From: Planctomycetota bacterium | GTDB taxonomy: Bacteria; Planctomycetota; Phycisphaerae; Phycisphaerales; SM1A02 | NCBI GenBank assembly: GCA_016872835.1 | Contig: VGYX01000002.1 | Coordinates: 124,001 to 188,000 of the forward strand | DNA length: 64,000 bases | Reading direction: 5' to 3' | Shown: one piece after another, positions 25,902-34,523 of the stretch | Layout of the letters: each line of letters opens with the position of its first letter | Position numbering within the stretch: position 1 is the stretch's first letter | Translations under genes and position numbers: made by a program | The notes under the pieces: generated by a model | Told to the model about the DNA's origin: nothing | Seen by the model: only the letters and a program-made list of their open reading frames with translations | Databases searched by the model: none

Positions 25902-27353
25902 TCAGCCCAGGAAGAGCCAGGTGACGAGGGTGAACACGGGAATCAGGATCGTGGCGGCCCAGGCCGCGTAGCCGCCGAAGCCCGGCATGCGCACGCCCTC
26001 GCGCGCGGCGATCGCACGCACCATCAGATTGGGACCGTTGCCGATGTAGGTCATCGCCCCCATGAACACGGCGCCCAGCGAGACGCCCGTCAGCAGGTCG
26101 CCGCGCACCCAGCCCTCGGCGCCCAGCGGCACCATGCCATCGCCCGCCACCTGCTGTGTCGCGCCGCGCGCGACCTCCAGGAAGACCAGATAGGTGGGCG
26201 CGTTGTCCAGCACGCTCGACAGCGAGCCGGTCGCCCAGAACAGCTTCCACGGGGCATCAAGCGACAGTTCCGCGCCCTTCGCGCCAAGCACCGCCAACGG
26301 CACCTGCATCGCCAGGAAGATGCCGGCGAACAGTGCCGCGACCTCCGCCATGGGTGCGAGCGAGAATCCGTGTGACTTCCGCGCACGCCACGGCTCGAAC
26401 CCGAGACTCAGGCCCGCCAGCGCGAGCAGCGCGAACTCACGACCGAGAGGCGGTGGCGTGAAGCCCAGAAGCGGCAGCGGGCGGCCATGCTGCACGACCG
26501 CCACCACGACCACCGCGAGAAGCAGTAGTCCGACGCTCGGCCAGCCGTGAATTCGCACACGTCCACCGGGCGCGCCACGCGAACCGAGCGGTTCGCGTCG
26601 CTGCAACTGTCGGTCCAGCACCGCATAGATCGCCAGCAGCATCGCCAGCGCGACCAGCCACTCGCGCCACAGGCTCGCGGTCCAGAAGAAGGGCACCCCT
26701 CGCAGAAACCCCAGGAAGAGCGGGGGATCGCCGATCGGGAGCAGGCACCCCCCGACGTTGCTGACCAGGAAGATGAAAAAGATCACGGTGTGGACGCGAT
26801 AGGTGCGATGCGCGTTCGATCGCAGCAGCGGCGTGATCAGCAGCATGCTCGCGCCAGTGGTTCCAAGCAGGTTCGCAAGCACCGCGCCGATCGCCAGCAT
26901 CGTGGTGTTGGCCGTCGTGGAGGCGGGCAGGCGACCCTCGAGTCGCACGCCACCCGCGATCACGTAGAGCGACAGCAGCAGCACGATGAACGGGACGTAC
27001 TCCAGCGCGCCGTGCGCCGCCGCGTGCAACGCCGCCTCCGTGCCAAGGTTCGAGGCAAGCCATGCAAGCGCGATCAATCCGAGCACGCCGCTCAGCGCCA
27101 GCTTGCTCGCGTTGCGCTCCCACCAGTGCTCGGTGGCGGGAATCAGCGGCAAGACCGCCATCGCTCCAAGCAGCACCACGAATGGAACGCAGCCGAGCCA
27201 CCAGGAGGCCTGTGCCGCCACCGCGCCGGACTCCAGCTTCGCCCCGATGGACAGTCCGCGCAGTGCCAGCAACGCAGCCAGGAGCGCGAGTCCCAAGGCC
27301 GCCCATCGCGTGACGCGGGCGACGCCCGCGGAGGCCAGGTGTGTCCCATGCAT
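25902..27353 (-). CDS. NhaD-like sodium:proton antiporter
   Basis: 483 residues, about 11-13 hydrophobic segments. Belongs to the ion transporter (NhaD/ArsB/citrate transporter) superfamily. The repeated re-entrant loops are visible: NVGGCLLPIGDPPLFLGFLR in the first half, and GSLSSVLDNAPTYLVFLEVA plus TYIGNGPNLMVRAIAAREG in the second, as in the NhaD type Na+/H+ antiporters. Direction of transport and ion are inferred from family. I chose the ATG at 27353; a GTG at 27371 in frame adds six residues. TACAAC lies 6 bases before the ATG. Confidence 0.85.
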   Translation of the reverse strand: MHGTHLASAGVARVTRWAALGLALLAALLALRGLSIGAKLESGAVAAQASWWLGCVPFVVLLGAMAVLPLIPATEHWWERNASKLALSGVLGLIALAWLASNLGTEAALHAAAHGALEYVPFIVLLLSLYVIAGGVRLEGRLPASTTANTTMLAIGAVLANLLGTTGASMLLITPLLRSNAHRTYRVHTVIFFIFLVSNVGGCLLPIGDPPLFLGFLRGVPFFWTASLWREWLVALAMLLAIYAVLDRQLQRREPLGSRGAPGGRVRIHGWPSVGLLLLAVVVVAVVQHGRPLPLLGFTPPPLGREFALLALAGLSLGFEPWRARKSHGFSLAPMAEVAALFAGIFLAMQVPLAVLGAKGAELSLDAPWKLFWATGSLSSVLDNAPTYLVFLEVARGATQQVAGDGMVPLGAEGWVRGDLLTGVSLGAVFMGAMTYIGNGPNLMVRAIAAREGVRMPGFGGYAAWAATILIPVFTLVTWLFLG

Positions 27354-27359
27354 GCCCAA

Positions 27360-27365
27360 GTTGTA
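27360..27365 (-). promoter_or_regulatory. Possible leaderless -10 (TACAAC), antiporter
   Basis: TACAAC ends 6 bases before the ATG at 27353. It lacks the final T of the other hexamers, so it is weaker. Confidence 0.3.
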
Positions 27366-27380
27366 ACGCACCGCGCAGCG

Positions 27381-27409
27381 TTGCGTCGTCCCGTCAGCAC
27401 GGCTACCGT
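27381..27409 (+). promoter_or_regulatory. Putative leaderless promoter, NHL-repeat gene
   Basis: TTGCGT (27381-27386), a 17-base spacer, TACCGT (27404-27409), then exactly 6 bases to the ATG at 27416. It is the only leaderless case here with a recognisable -35. Confidence 0.6.
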
Positions 27410-27415
27410 TGCAGC

Positions 27416-29506
27416 ATGCGCTGGCTTGCCGCGGTCTGGATCATGCTCTGCCTGAATCGGCCCTGCCTGTCGCAGGCCCAGCCATACGTGTTCGAGTCTG
27501 ACGCGCTTGGGGTGCTCGATCCACTCGACGTGGGATTCGACGCGGAGGGCCGTGTCCTGATCGCCGCCGGTCGCGAGGGCCTGCTCCGACTGGAGCCCGA
27601 CGGCACGCGCACCACCATCGCCGCCGATCGATGCGAACGGGTGCCCGGTCGCACGGTGATCGCCGAACCCGTGCTGCATCGGGTGCTTGTGGGCGATGCC
27701 GCCTCCCGACGCGTGATCGACGGCGCCGCGTGGCCCATCGGTCGCCTGCTGGCACCCGAATCCGCGGCCGTTGCACCGAACGGATCGATCTGGATCGCAG
27801 ACACCGGTAACGCGCGCGTCGTCCGACTCAACCCGGACGGCATAGCCACCGCCTTTGGCGAGCGCGGCTTCTTTCCGGGGCAGTTCGTCGCACCTGCCGG
27901 CATCGCCTTCGACGAGGATGGACCGCTTGTCTCGGATCGCCTGAACCATCGCGTCACGCGCCTCGCCTGGGACGGGACGTACCGCGACCTCTTCGGGTTG
28001 CATGCCTTTCGTCCGCGAGAAGGCAAGGGGAAGATCCACTACCCGCAGGCGGTCGCCTTCGACGCGGCGACCGGTCGAGTCGCTGTGGCGGAACCATTCG
28101 AGCGTCGCGTGCAGGTGTTCCGGCGGCCTCGCCCCGACGAAGCGCCGCGCCCGATGCCGCCCATGCCCAGCAAGGACGGCGTGAACAGCCACTTTGGACC
28201 GGATTGTTCGGTGGGTGGTGACATGGTCGCAGCGTGGGAACCCGAGAGCGGTTGCGTGGTGCTGTGGGACACGCGTCGCGATCCACCGGCGCACGTCTCG
28301 ACCTTCGGCGGCACGGGAGATCGACCTGGCGCATTCCGTCGACCATCATCCGTTCTTGTCGAGCCGGATGGTCGAGCGACCTGGGTACTTGACGCGCTTG
28401 GGGATCGTGTGGAGCGGTGGTCGCTCGTGCGTGACCCGAAGGATCCCGTGCAGTTCGATCCCTTCATGCCCCGCCTTGCGGTCGGTCTTCCGCTTGCCGT
28501 CGCGCGAGCCGAGGCGGGCGTTCCCGAACATGTCGCGGTCGAACTGATCTGGAAGGAGGGTCGGGTCGGCATCGTCTTCGGGGACGGATCGGTGGCGTGG
28601 ACCGATCCGGCGATGTCACGATTCGTGAAGGACGACATGCGTGCACGCGCCCGCGAAGATTCGGCTTCAGTGCGCGCGGCAACGGTCGATGGTGGGGGAC
28701 GCCTGCTCGTGCTTTGGCCTGATGGACTCGAGATCCGCGGTGTGCAGGAACCAACGTTCGTTTCGCTCGCCCGCGTCGCCCTGGATCCTCGAGGCGTGGT
28801 CGACATGAGTGGATCGTTCGCGATTTCCGACGCGGCGACGGACACCATCCTGCGTGTGCGGGAATCCGGCGAGATGGGGGCCCCCATCGTCGGCCGGCGA
28901 TCGTCGTCGCTTCGTTTCGATGGTGCCACCGCGAACGAGGATGGGCAGCTCTGGATCCCGGCTGGAATGGCAGGGGGTGGCGGGTCACCGGTCCTCGTCG
29001 TGGACTACGGCAATCATCGACTGCAGCGTTTCGGCGCCGACGGCCGCTGGGAGGCCACCTTCACGTTGAGCAAGAGCCGTGCACGGGACAAGACCGCGCC
29101 AAGCGAGGCGCCCAGCGCCACGGAACTCGCGCGTGTCGAGGCGCGGCGGCAGGAGTCGGTCGCGCGTGCGAAGGCAGGCCGTGGCGTGATCCAGATTCCA
29201 GGTAGCGGTCGCCTGGAGTGGAGCGCGAACGGCGCCGTTCCGCGCGGGGAGCCCTTTCTGATGCAGGTGCGTGCGTTCGGAGCGGATGGCGAACCACTCA
29301 AGGGCCACGTGCTCGGCGTGGACTGCACCATGCCGCATCACGGTCATGGCATGAACGTACGCCCCGTCATCACGGAGACCGCCACCGGTTGCTGGACGGT
29401 CGACCCGCTGCTGCTTCACATGCCGGGGCGTTGGGAACTTTGCTTCGATCTGGCAGGAACGGACTCGCGGAATCGCCGTTCGCAGACCACGCTGGAGGTC
29501 GAGTGA
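27416..29506 (+). CDS. Secreted NHL-repeat beta-propeller protein
   Basis: 696 residues. Signal peptide (MRWLAAVWIMLCLNRPCLSQ, then AQ). NHL-type blades follow: NGSIWIADTGNARVVRLNPD, then GIATAFGERGFFPGQFVAPA, LVSDRLNHRVTRL and later SPVLVVDYGNHRLQRFGADG. This makes one or two six-bladed propellers over about residues 25-540. A C-terminal Ig/FixH-like domain begins near 590 (PRGEPFLMQVRAFGADGEPL, ending GRWELCFDLAG), with HHGHGMN as a possible metal site. Likely periplasmic. The stop overlaps the GTG start of the di-haem cytochrome (GTGA), so the two are translationally coupled and probably work together. Confidence 0.82.
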   Translation: MRWLAAVWIMLCLNRPCLSQAQPYVFESDALGVLDPLDVGFDAEGRVLIAAGREGLLRLEPDGTRTTIAADRCERVPGRTVIAEPVLHRVLVGDAASRRVIDGAAWPIGRLLAPESAAVAPNGSIWIADTGNARVVRLNPDGIATAFGERGFFPGQFVAPAGIAFDEDGPLVSDRLNHRVTRLAWDGTYRDLFGLHAFRPREGKGKIHYPQAVAFDAATGRVAVAEPFERRVQVFRRPRPDEAPRPMPPMPSKDGVNSHFGPDCSVGGDMVAAWEPESGCVVLWDTRRDPPAHVSTFGGTGDRPGAFRRPSSVLVEPDGRATWVLDALGDRVERWSLVRDPKDPVQFDPFMPRLAVGLPLAVARAEAGVPEHVAVELIWKEGRVGIVFGDGSVAWTDPAMSRFVKDDMRARAREDSASVRAATVDGGGRLLVLWPDGLEIRGVQEPTFVSLARVALDPRGVVDMSGSFAISDAATDTILRVRESGEMGAPIVGRRSSSLRFDGATANEDGQLWIPAGMAGGGGSPVLVVDYGNHRLQRFGADGRWEATFTLSKSRARDKTAPSEAPSATELARVEARRQESVARAKAGRGVIQIPGSGRLEWSANGAVPRGEPFLMQVRAFGADGEPLKGHVLGVDCTMPHHGHGMNVRPVITETATGCWTVDPLLLHMPGRWELCFDLAGTDSRNRRSQTTLEVE

Positions 29507-30735
29507 TCCGGTCCATCGCGATCTACGCCTTCGTGCTCGCGCTCGCGACGGCACCTGACATGGACGCGGTCACGAAAGAGCGACTGCTGAAGTTGGGGCC
29601 GCTGCCCGCGCCCCCAACGGATCCAACCAATCGCTGGAGCGACGATCCGAAGGCGGCGGAACTCGGCCGCTGGCTGTTCCACGAGCCACGGCTCTCGCGC
29701 AACGGCGAAGTCAGTTGCGCCACCTGCCATCAGCCTGAACTCGGGTTTGCGGATGGGCGATCACTTGCGAAGGGACTGGGCACCGGCTCGCGTCACACGC
29801 AGTCGTTGCTCAACGCGGCGCATCAGCGGTGGCTCACGTGGGACGGTCGCGCGGATTCGCTGTGGAGCCAGGCACTGCATCCGTTCGAGAGTCCGCTGGA
29901 GATGGGTCTCTCTCGCGGCGAGGTGATCGAACGCGTGCGTGCCATCGAGCCGCTTCGAACGCGATACGAGTCCGTGTTCGGCGCGTTACCTGCCGCCGAG
30001 GACACAAAGGGCGTCCAGATCGCGTTCGGTCGCGTTGGCAAGGCCATCGCCGCGTTCGAGCGGCGGCTGGTCACGGGTCCCGCCCCGTTCGATCGCTGGC
30101 TCGAGGCGGTGCGTGCGGGACGCGACGCACCGATCGACGGATTCGGTGCCGACGCGATCCGCGGGGCGCAGCTGTTCGTCGGGAAGGCGGACTGCGTGCG
30201 CTGCCACACAGGCTCGTTGCTCTCCGATGGTGAATTCCATCTCATCGGTGTCCCCTCGAAGGATGGGGGCTTGCCGACCGATCGAGGTCGACTCGACGGC
30301 GTCGATCGCCTTCGCAAGGACCCGTACAACGCGGCGAGTCCGCACAGCGACGACCCCAACGGTGCCCGAGCACGCTGGACCGCGGCGACGCAGCCTGACC
30401 CGGAAACATGGGGTCGTTTCCGGACCCCCTCCCTTCGATCCGCGGCCGCTTCGCCTCCCTTCATGCATCAGGGGCAACTGGCCTCGTTGGAGGACGTCGT
30501 TCGCTTCTACGACACGCTTGAGGGCGCGACATCGCTGGACCACCATTCCGAGCGGGTTTTGGAGCCTTTGGCGCTCTCGGAACAGGAGCGCTCGGATCTC
30601 GTCGCGTTCCTCAAGGGGGTGCATGGAACCCCGCCGGACAGGACCGTGTGGAATGATCCTTGGCCAGATCGACCCCCGGAATTGGTTCAAAAAACGGGGG
30701 TTGGTGCTTCCCCACAGGCCATTCCGGGACCATGA
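29503..30735 (+). CDS. Di-haem cytochrome c peroxidase/MauG-like protein
   Basis: 410 residues, GTG start in the frame that opens with a signal peptide (VIRSIAIYAFVLALATA). Two c-type haem motifs are present: CATCH near residue 69 and CVRCH near residue 231, in the spacing of the bacterial cytochrome c peroxidase/MauG family. Supporting segments: LGRWLFHEPRLSRNGEVS, FADGRSLAKG, HTQSLLNAAH, FRTPSLRSAAASPPFMHQG and the terminal LSEQERSDLVAFLKGVHG. It could be a peroxidase or a MauG-type protein-modifying oxidase; the neighbouring NHL protein may be its partner. Periplasmic. Confidence 0.88.
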   Translation: MIRSIAIYAFVLALATAPDMDAVTKERLLKLGPLPAPPTDPTNRWSDDPKAAELGRWLFHEPRLSRNGEVSCATCHQPELGFADGRSLAKGLGTGSRHTQSLLNAAHQRWLTWDGRADSLWSQALHPFESPLEMGLSRGEVIERVRAIEPLRTRYESVFGALPAAEDTKGVQIAFGRVGKAIAAFERRLVTGPAPFDRWLEAVRAGRDAPIDGFGADAIRGAQLFVGKADCVRCHTGSLLSDGEFHLIGVPSKDGGLPTDRGRLDGVDRLRKDPYNAASPHSDDPNGARARWTAATQPDPETWGRFRTPSLRSAAASPPFMHQGQLASLEDVVRFYDTLEGATSLDHHSERVLEPLALSEQERSDLVAFLKGVHGTPPDRTVWNDPWPDRPPELVQKTGVGASPQAIPGP

Positions 30736-30805
30736 TAGAAGGGTCTCCGGTCTGTCCGGGGGCTGTCACTTGACCCACGACTCCAAGCTAAGGGACCCGA
30801 TCGCG

Positions 30806-33097
30806 ATGCAAAGCTTGCTCAAGACCTGTTTCATGCTCGGCGCTTCGTTGGCAGCGCTGTGCGTCACCGCGTTCGCGCACGAAGGCGATCCGAAACTGCG
30901 TGACTACAAGGGAGCGGTGCAAGCGCCGGTGTGGCTTGCGGATCAGGCGGATCCGGTGGCGGAAGCCGCGCCCAGCTTCCAGAGCAACGGCGTCCGGCTG
31001 ATGGCCTGGTTCCCGGTCACCTCGTTCAACGCGGCCAACACCAGCGGCAACGACGTGTGGGGATACGTCAGCCCCTCGGGTCGTGAATACGCGCTCATGG
31101 GACTTTCCAACGGCACGGGCTTCGTCGAGGTGACGAATCCCGGATCTTCCCAGATCATCGCGTTCATCAGCGGCCCGTCCAGTCTCTGGCGCAACGTGAA
31201 GACCTACCAGAACTACGCCTACTCGGTCAGCGAGGGTGGTGGTGGCATTCAGGTGTTCAACCTGGCGAACATCGACAACGGTGTCGTGACGCTGGTGAAC
31301 ACGGTCGATGCCGGCGCCGCCACGCCCGCGACGCACACGATGATCATCAACGAGCAGACCGGCTTCCTGTACCGCATGGGCGGTGGATCGAACGGTCTGC
31401 GCGTCTACACGCTGAAGCCGACCACGGCGGCACCCTCGGCGAGCGCGACCAACCCAGTGCTGGTCGCGAGCTGGACCACGAAGTACACGCATGACGGAGC
31501 CGTGTTCAACTGGACCACGGGTCCGTATGCGGGCAAGGAGATCTTCTTCGCGTGCGGCGGCCTGAACGGCGGCCAGACCGACACCGGCGTGGACATCCTG
31601 GACGTCACGAACAAGTCCGCGATCACCGTCATCGGGCGCTTCACCTACTCGAACTCGAACTTCTGTCATCAGCTCTGGCTGAGTCAGGATCGGCGCTACG
31701 CGTACATCAACGACGAGCTCGACGAGGACAATCGCGGCATCTTCAACGTGGGCCGCATCATGGACATCGCGAACCTGGCGTCGCCAGTCGCGGCAGGCAC
31801 CTACACGACGGGCCTGCGCGCCGTCGATCACAACGAGTACGTCCACAACAACCTGCTCTTCTGCAGCAATTACACCACGGGACTCCAGATCTTCGATCTG
31901 ACGAATCCTGCAAGCCCGCAGCGCACCGCATGGTTCGACACGCATCCCAACGATGACGCGTCCCCGACGGCGTCGTTCAACGGTCTCTGGAGCAACTATC
32001 CATACCTTCCCTCGGGCACGATCCTGGGGTCCGACATCGAGCGCGGACTGTTCGTCTGGAGACTTGGCGTCGATCCGGCGACGGTGTCGCTCGTAGGCCC
32101 CGTGCGCACCGAGTTCGATCCGCGTGGTCAGGGGATCCAGGTCGACGTGACCACGAATCCTGGCTTCAGCGTGACTTCGGACGGCGTGTTGCTTCGGACC
32201 ACGGTCGCCGGCGTGACGACCGAGACGCCGCTGCAGCAGGTGTCCGCCACGCGATGGGGCGGGCGCGGCCCGTCGTACGCATGCGGTGCCGAGATCGAAT
32301 GGAACGTAGAGGCCTTCGTGAGCGACGGCACCTCGGTCAAGTACCCGGCCGCCGGGACGCTCCGATCGCTCGCGGCGACCTCGAACGAGATCACGCTCTC
32401 TGACTTCTGCGAGATCGCCACCGGCTGGACGGTCGGCCTGGCGGGCGACAACGCGACGGCGGGCATCTGGACGAACGCCGATCCGGTCCCCACCGCGGCG
32501 CAGCCCGATGACGATCGTTCCGTGAACGGCGTGCGGTGCTGGGTGACGGCCAATGGCCCGGTGAACGGATCGCTTGGAGCCGCCGACGTCGATAATGGCA
32601 CGACGACGCTGACCTCGCCGACCTACTCCGTGGCCGGCCTGAGCGATCCCTACATCTCCTACGCACGCTGGTACAGCAACAACCAGGGCGGAGACCCGAA
32701 CAACGACTCGATGCCGATCCAGATCTCGGGCAACGGTGGCTCGACGTGGGTGCAAATCGAGCTCGTCACCGAGAACGCGGGCGCTTGGGTCGACAAGCAG
32801 TTCCGCGTGAAGGACTTCGTCACCCCGACGGCGAACACGGTGCGCCTGCGCTTCATCGCGCGCGATCTTGGCGCCGGATCGGTGGTGGAGGCCGCGATCG
32901 ACGACGTGCAGGTGCGCGACCTGGTGTGTCCAACGGGGCCCGACGGCGATCTCGATGGTGACGGCGGCGTCGGCCCCGGCGACCTGGCGGTCTTGCTGCT
33001 GGATTTCGGCGACTGCCCCGGCTGCTCGTCGGATCTGGACGGCAGCGGCACGGTCGACAATGGCGACACCGCCCTCCTGCTCCTCCTCTTCGGCTGA
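30806..33097 (+). CDS. Secreted choice-of-anchor B (LVIVD) protein with dockerin-like repeats
   Basis: 763 residues. Signal peptide (MQSLLKTCFMLGASLAALCV...AFA), then HEGDPKLRDYKG, the conserved opening of the choice-of-anchor B family. LVIVD-type propeller repeats run to about residue 430: YALMGLSNGTGFVEVTNPGS, VDILDVTNKSAITVIGRF and LQIFDLTNPASPQRTAWFDT. A beta-sandwich region follows (about 440-710). The C-terminus has two calcium-loop repeats, DLDGDGGVGPGDLAVLLLDF and DLDGSGTVDNGDTALLLLLF, of dockerin type common in planctomycete secreted proteins. Tail repeats suggest surface attachment or sorting. A truncated tandem copy follows directly. Confidence 0.88.
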   Translation: MQSLLKTCFMLGASLAALCVTAFAHEGDPKLRDYKGAVQAPVWLADQADPVAEAAPSFQSNGVRLMAWFPVTSFNAANTSGNDVWGYVSPSGREYALMGLSNGTGFVEVTNPGSSQIIAFISGPSSLWRNVKTYQNYAYSVSEGGGGIQVFNLANIDNGVVTLVNTVDAGAATPATHTMIINEQTGFLYRMGGGSNGLRVYTLKPTTAAPSASATNPVLVASWTTKYTHDGAVFNWTTGPYAGKEIFFACGGLNGGQTDTGVDILDVTNKSAITVIGRFTYSNSNFCHQLWLSQDRRYAYINDELDEDNRGIFNVGRIMDIANLASPVAAGTYTTGLRAVDHNEYVHNNLLFCSNYTTGLQIFDLTNPASPQRTAWFDTHPNDDASPTASFNGLWSNYPYLPSGTILGSDIERGLFVWRLGVDPATVSLVGPVRTEFDPRGQGIQVDVTTNPGFSVTSDGVLLRTTVAGVTTETPLQQVSATRWGGRGPSYACGAEIEWNVEAFVSDGTSVKYPAAGTLRSLAATSNEITLSDFCEIATGWTVGLAGDNATAGIWTNADPVPTAAQPDDDRSVNGVRCWVTANGPVNGSLGAADVDNGTTTLTSPTYSVAGLSDPYISYARWYSNNQGGDPNNDSMPIQISGNGGSTWVQIELVTENAGAWVDKQFRVKDFVTPTANTVRLRFIARDLGAGSVVEAAIDDVQVRDLVCPTGPDGDLDGDGGVGPGDLAVLLLDFGDCPGCSSDLDGSGTVDNGDTALLLLLFG

Positions 33098-33114
33098 AAG
33101 GTGTGCACGTCTCC

Positions 33115-33731
33115 ATGCGGACCACCCTTCGCCTCGCGCTTCTGGCGCTGGTCATGTCGAAGGCCACGTTCGCCCATGAGGGTGACCCCAAGCTTCTCGA
33201 CTACAAGGGCGCGGTGACCGGTCCCGCGTGGCTGGCCGACCAGCAACCCGAGGGCGACAAGGCCGCGAGTCCGTTCCGTTCCAGTGGTGTGCGTCTGATG
33301 GCGTGGTTCCCGGTGGCGTCCTTCAAAGCGGACAACACCAGCGGAAGCGACGCGTGGGGATATGTCAGTCCCTCAGGTCGCGAGTACGCGCTGATGGGGC
33401 TCTCCAATGGAACCGGATTCGTGGAAGTCACGAACCCAGGCTCGTCGCGGATCATCGCGTTCATCAGCGGCCCGCCCAGCCTCTGGCGCAACGTGAAGAC
33501 GTACCAGAACTACGCCTACTCGGTCAGCGAGGCTGGTGGCGGCATGCAGGTGTTCAACGAGGCGCAGCCGGATGATGATCACTCGACCACCGGCACGAAG
33601 TGCTGGCTCACCGGCAATGGACCCCCGGGCCGCGCGGCGTTCTCGCCGGATCTGGATGGTGGCACGACGACCCTGACCTCTCTGGCGTGGATGGCGGTGA
33701 CATCTCGCTGCTCCTGCTGCTCATGAACTGA
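33115..33731 (+). pseudogene. Internally deleted tandem copy of the choice-of-anchor B protein
   Basis: A decayed paralogue of the gene at 30806. From the ATG at 33115 it keeps a signal peptide, HEGDPKLLDYKGAV and about 145 residues parallel to the intact copy (YALMGLSNGTGFVEVTNPGS is identical in both). It then jumps at MQVFN to EAQPDDDHSTTGTKCWLTGN, which corresponds to residues about 560 onward of the intact protein, an in-frame loss of about 411 codons. After TTTLTS a second loss of about 420 bases joins to the final dockerin repeat in the wrong frame. Read in the other frame the end gives DLSGVDGGDISLLLLLMN, stop at 33729-33731, while the current frame stops at 33724-33726. A 203-residue secreted product is still possible, but the propeller is gone. 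Confidence 0.8.
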
Positions 33732-33734
33732 CCC

Positions 33735-34523
33735 ATGACCCGTCTGGCGACGCTTCTTCTGGTTGCGGTGTCGTTGGGGATGGCGGGGGATGCGACGCGA
33801 ATCCGCGTGGACGGCACCGCGATCGAGATCACGGTACGGGCGGTGCCAGGCATCGAGGGCGTCCACGTTTCGGCGACGGAGATTCCATGGGAACTTCTCG
33901 ACGCCTTCGTGTACGAGAAGCCTGAGGCCACTGGGACGGGCGCCGACGCCGTCGCACGCCCCAGCCAGCCCTACATCTCGATGGACCGCGGATTCGGTCA
34001 CGCGGGCTTCCCAGCCATCTCCGTCAACAGCGATACCGCACAGGCCTTCTGCGCGTGGCTCTCCCGCCGCACGGGGCGGACCGTACGGCTGCCACGCGTC
34101 GCGGAATTGCAAGCGGCGTGTGCGACGGTCGGCGCCGATTCCGACGTCTGGCACGCTGGTCGAAGCGCTGGCAAGACTCGTCGCGCGGGCAGTGGCAAGC
34201 CAAACGCGGCGGGATTTCACGACCTGCAGGGCAACGTGGCCGAGTGGGCGACCGACGAGCAGGGCAAGGTCGTCGTCTGGGGAGGCTCGTTTCAGGATCC
34301 AGCGTCGGAGCAGCGATGCGATCGCATTCGCGGGCCTGATCCGGAGTGGAACGCGAGCGACCCGCAGATGCCTCCGAGCCGGTGGTGGCTGGCGGACGGA
34401 TCGTTCATCGGATTCCGGGTAGCGGTGGAGGACGCTTCGCGTCAGAATGCGCCCACGCCGGCACAGTCGCCCGCGTCCGTCAAGGAGAAGACCGATGGAA
34501 CCAAGCCAGCCGCAATGCCCTGA
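33735..34523 (+). CDS. Secreted SUMF1/FGE-sulfatase-domain protein
   Basis: 262 residues. Signal-like N-terminus (MTRLATLLLVAVSLGMAGDA). A formylglycine-generating-enzyme type (SUMF1) fold is seen in FPAISVNSDTAQAFCAWLSR, GRTVRLPRVAELQAAC, then FHDLQGNVAEW and VVVWGGSFQDP, ending GSFIGFRVAVE. The Cys pair of true formylglycine-generating enzymes (after GGS) is absent, where SFQDPASEQRC stands instead, so sulfatase activation is unlikely and a structural or ligand-binding use is more probable. It starts 4 bases after the pseudogene; its 3' end overlaps the next gene by 29 bases. Confidence 0.8.
   Translation: MTRLATLLLVAVSLGMAGDATRIRVDGTAIEITVRAVPGIEGVHVSATEIPWELLDAFVYEKPEATGTGADAVARPSQPYISMDRGFGHAGFPAISVNSDTAQAFCAWLSRRTGRTVRLPRVAELQAACATVGADSDVWHAGRSAGKTRRAGSGKPNAAGFHDLQGNVAEWATDEQGKVVVWGGSFQDPASEQRCDRIRGPDPEWNASDPQMPPSRWWLADGSFIGFRVAVEDASRQNAPTPAQSPASVKEKTDGTKPAAMP

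Noticed and set aside
30736-30805. Promoter with TTGACC before the LVIVD gene
   Set aside because: No -10-like hexamer lies at a suitable distance; only a purine-rich AAGGGA possible ribosome site is seen.
33735-34523. A true formylglycine-generating enzyme
   Set aside because: The Cys pair needed for catalysis is not present after the GGS motif.
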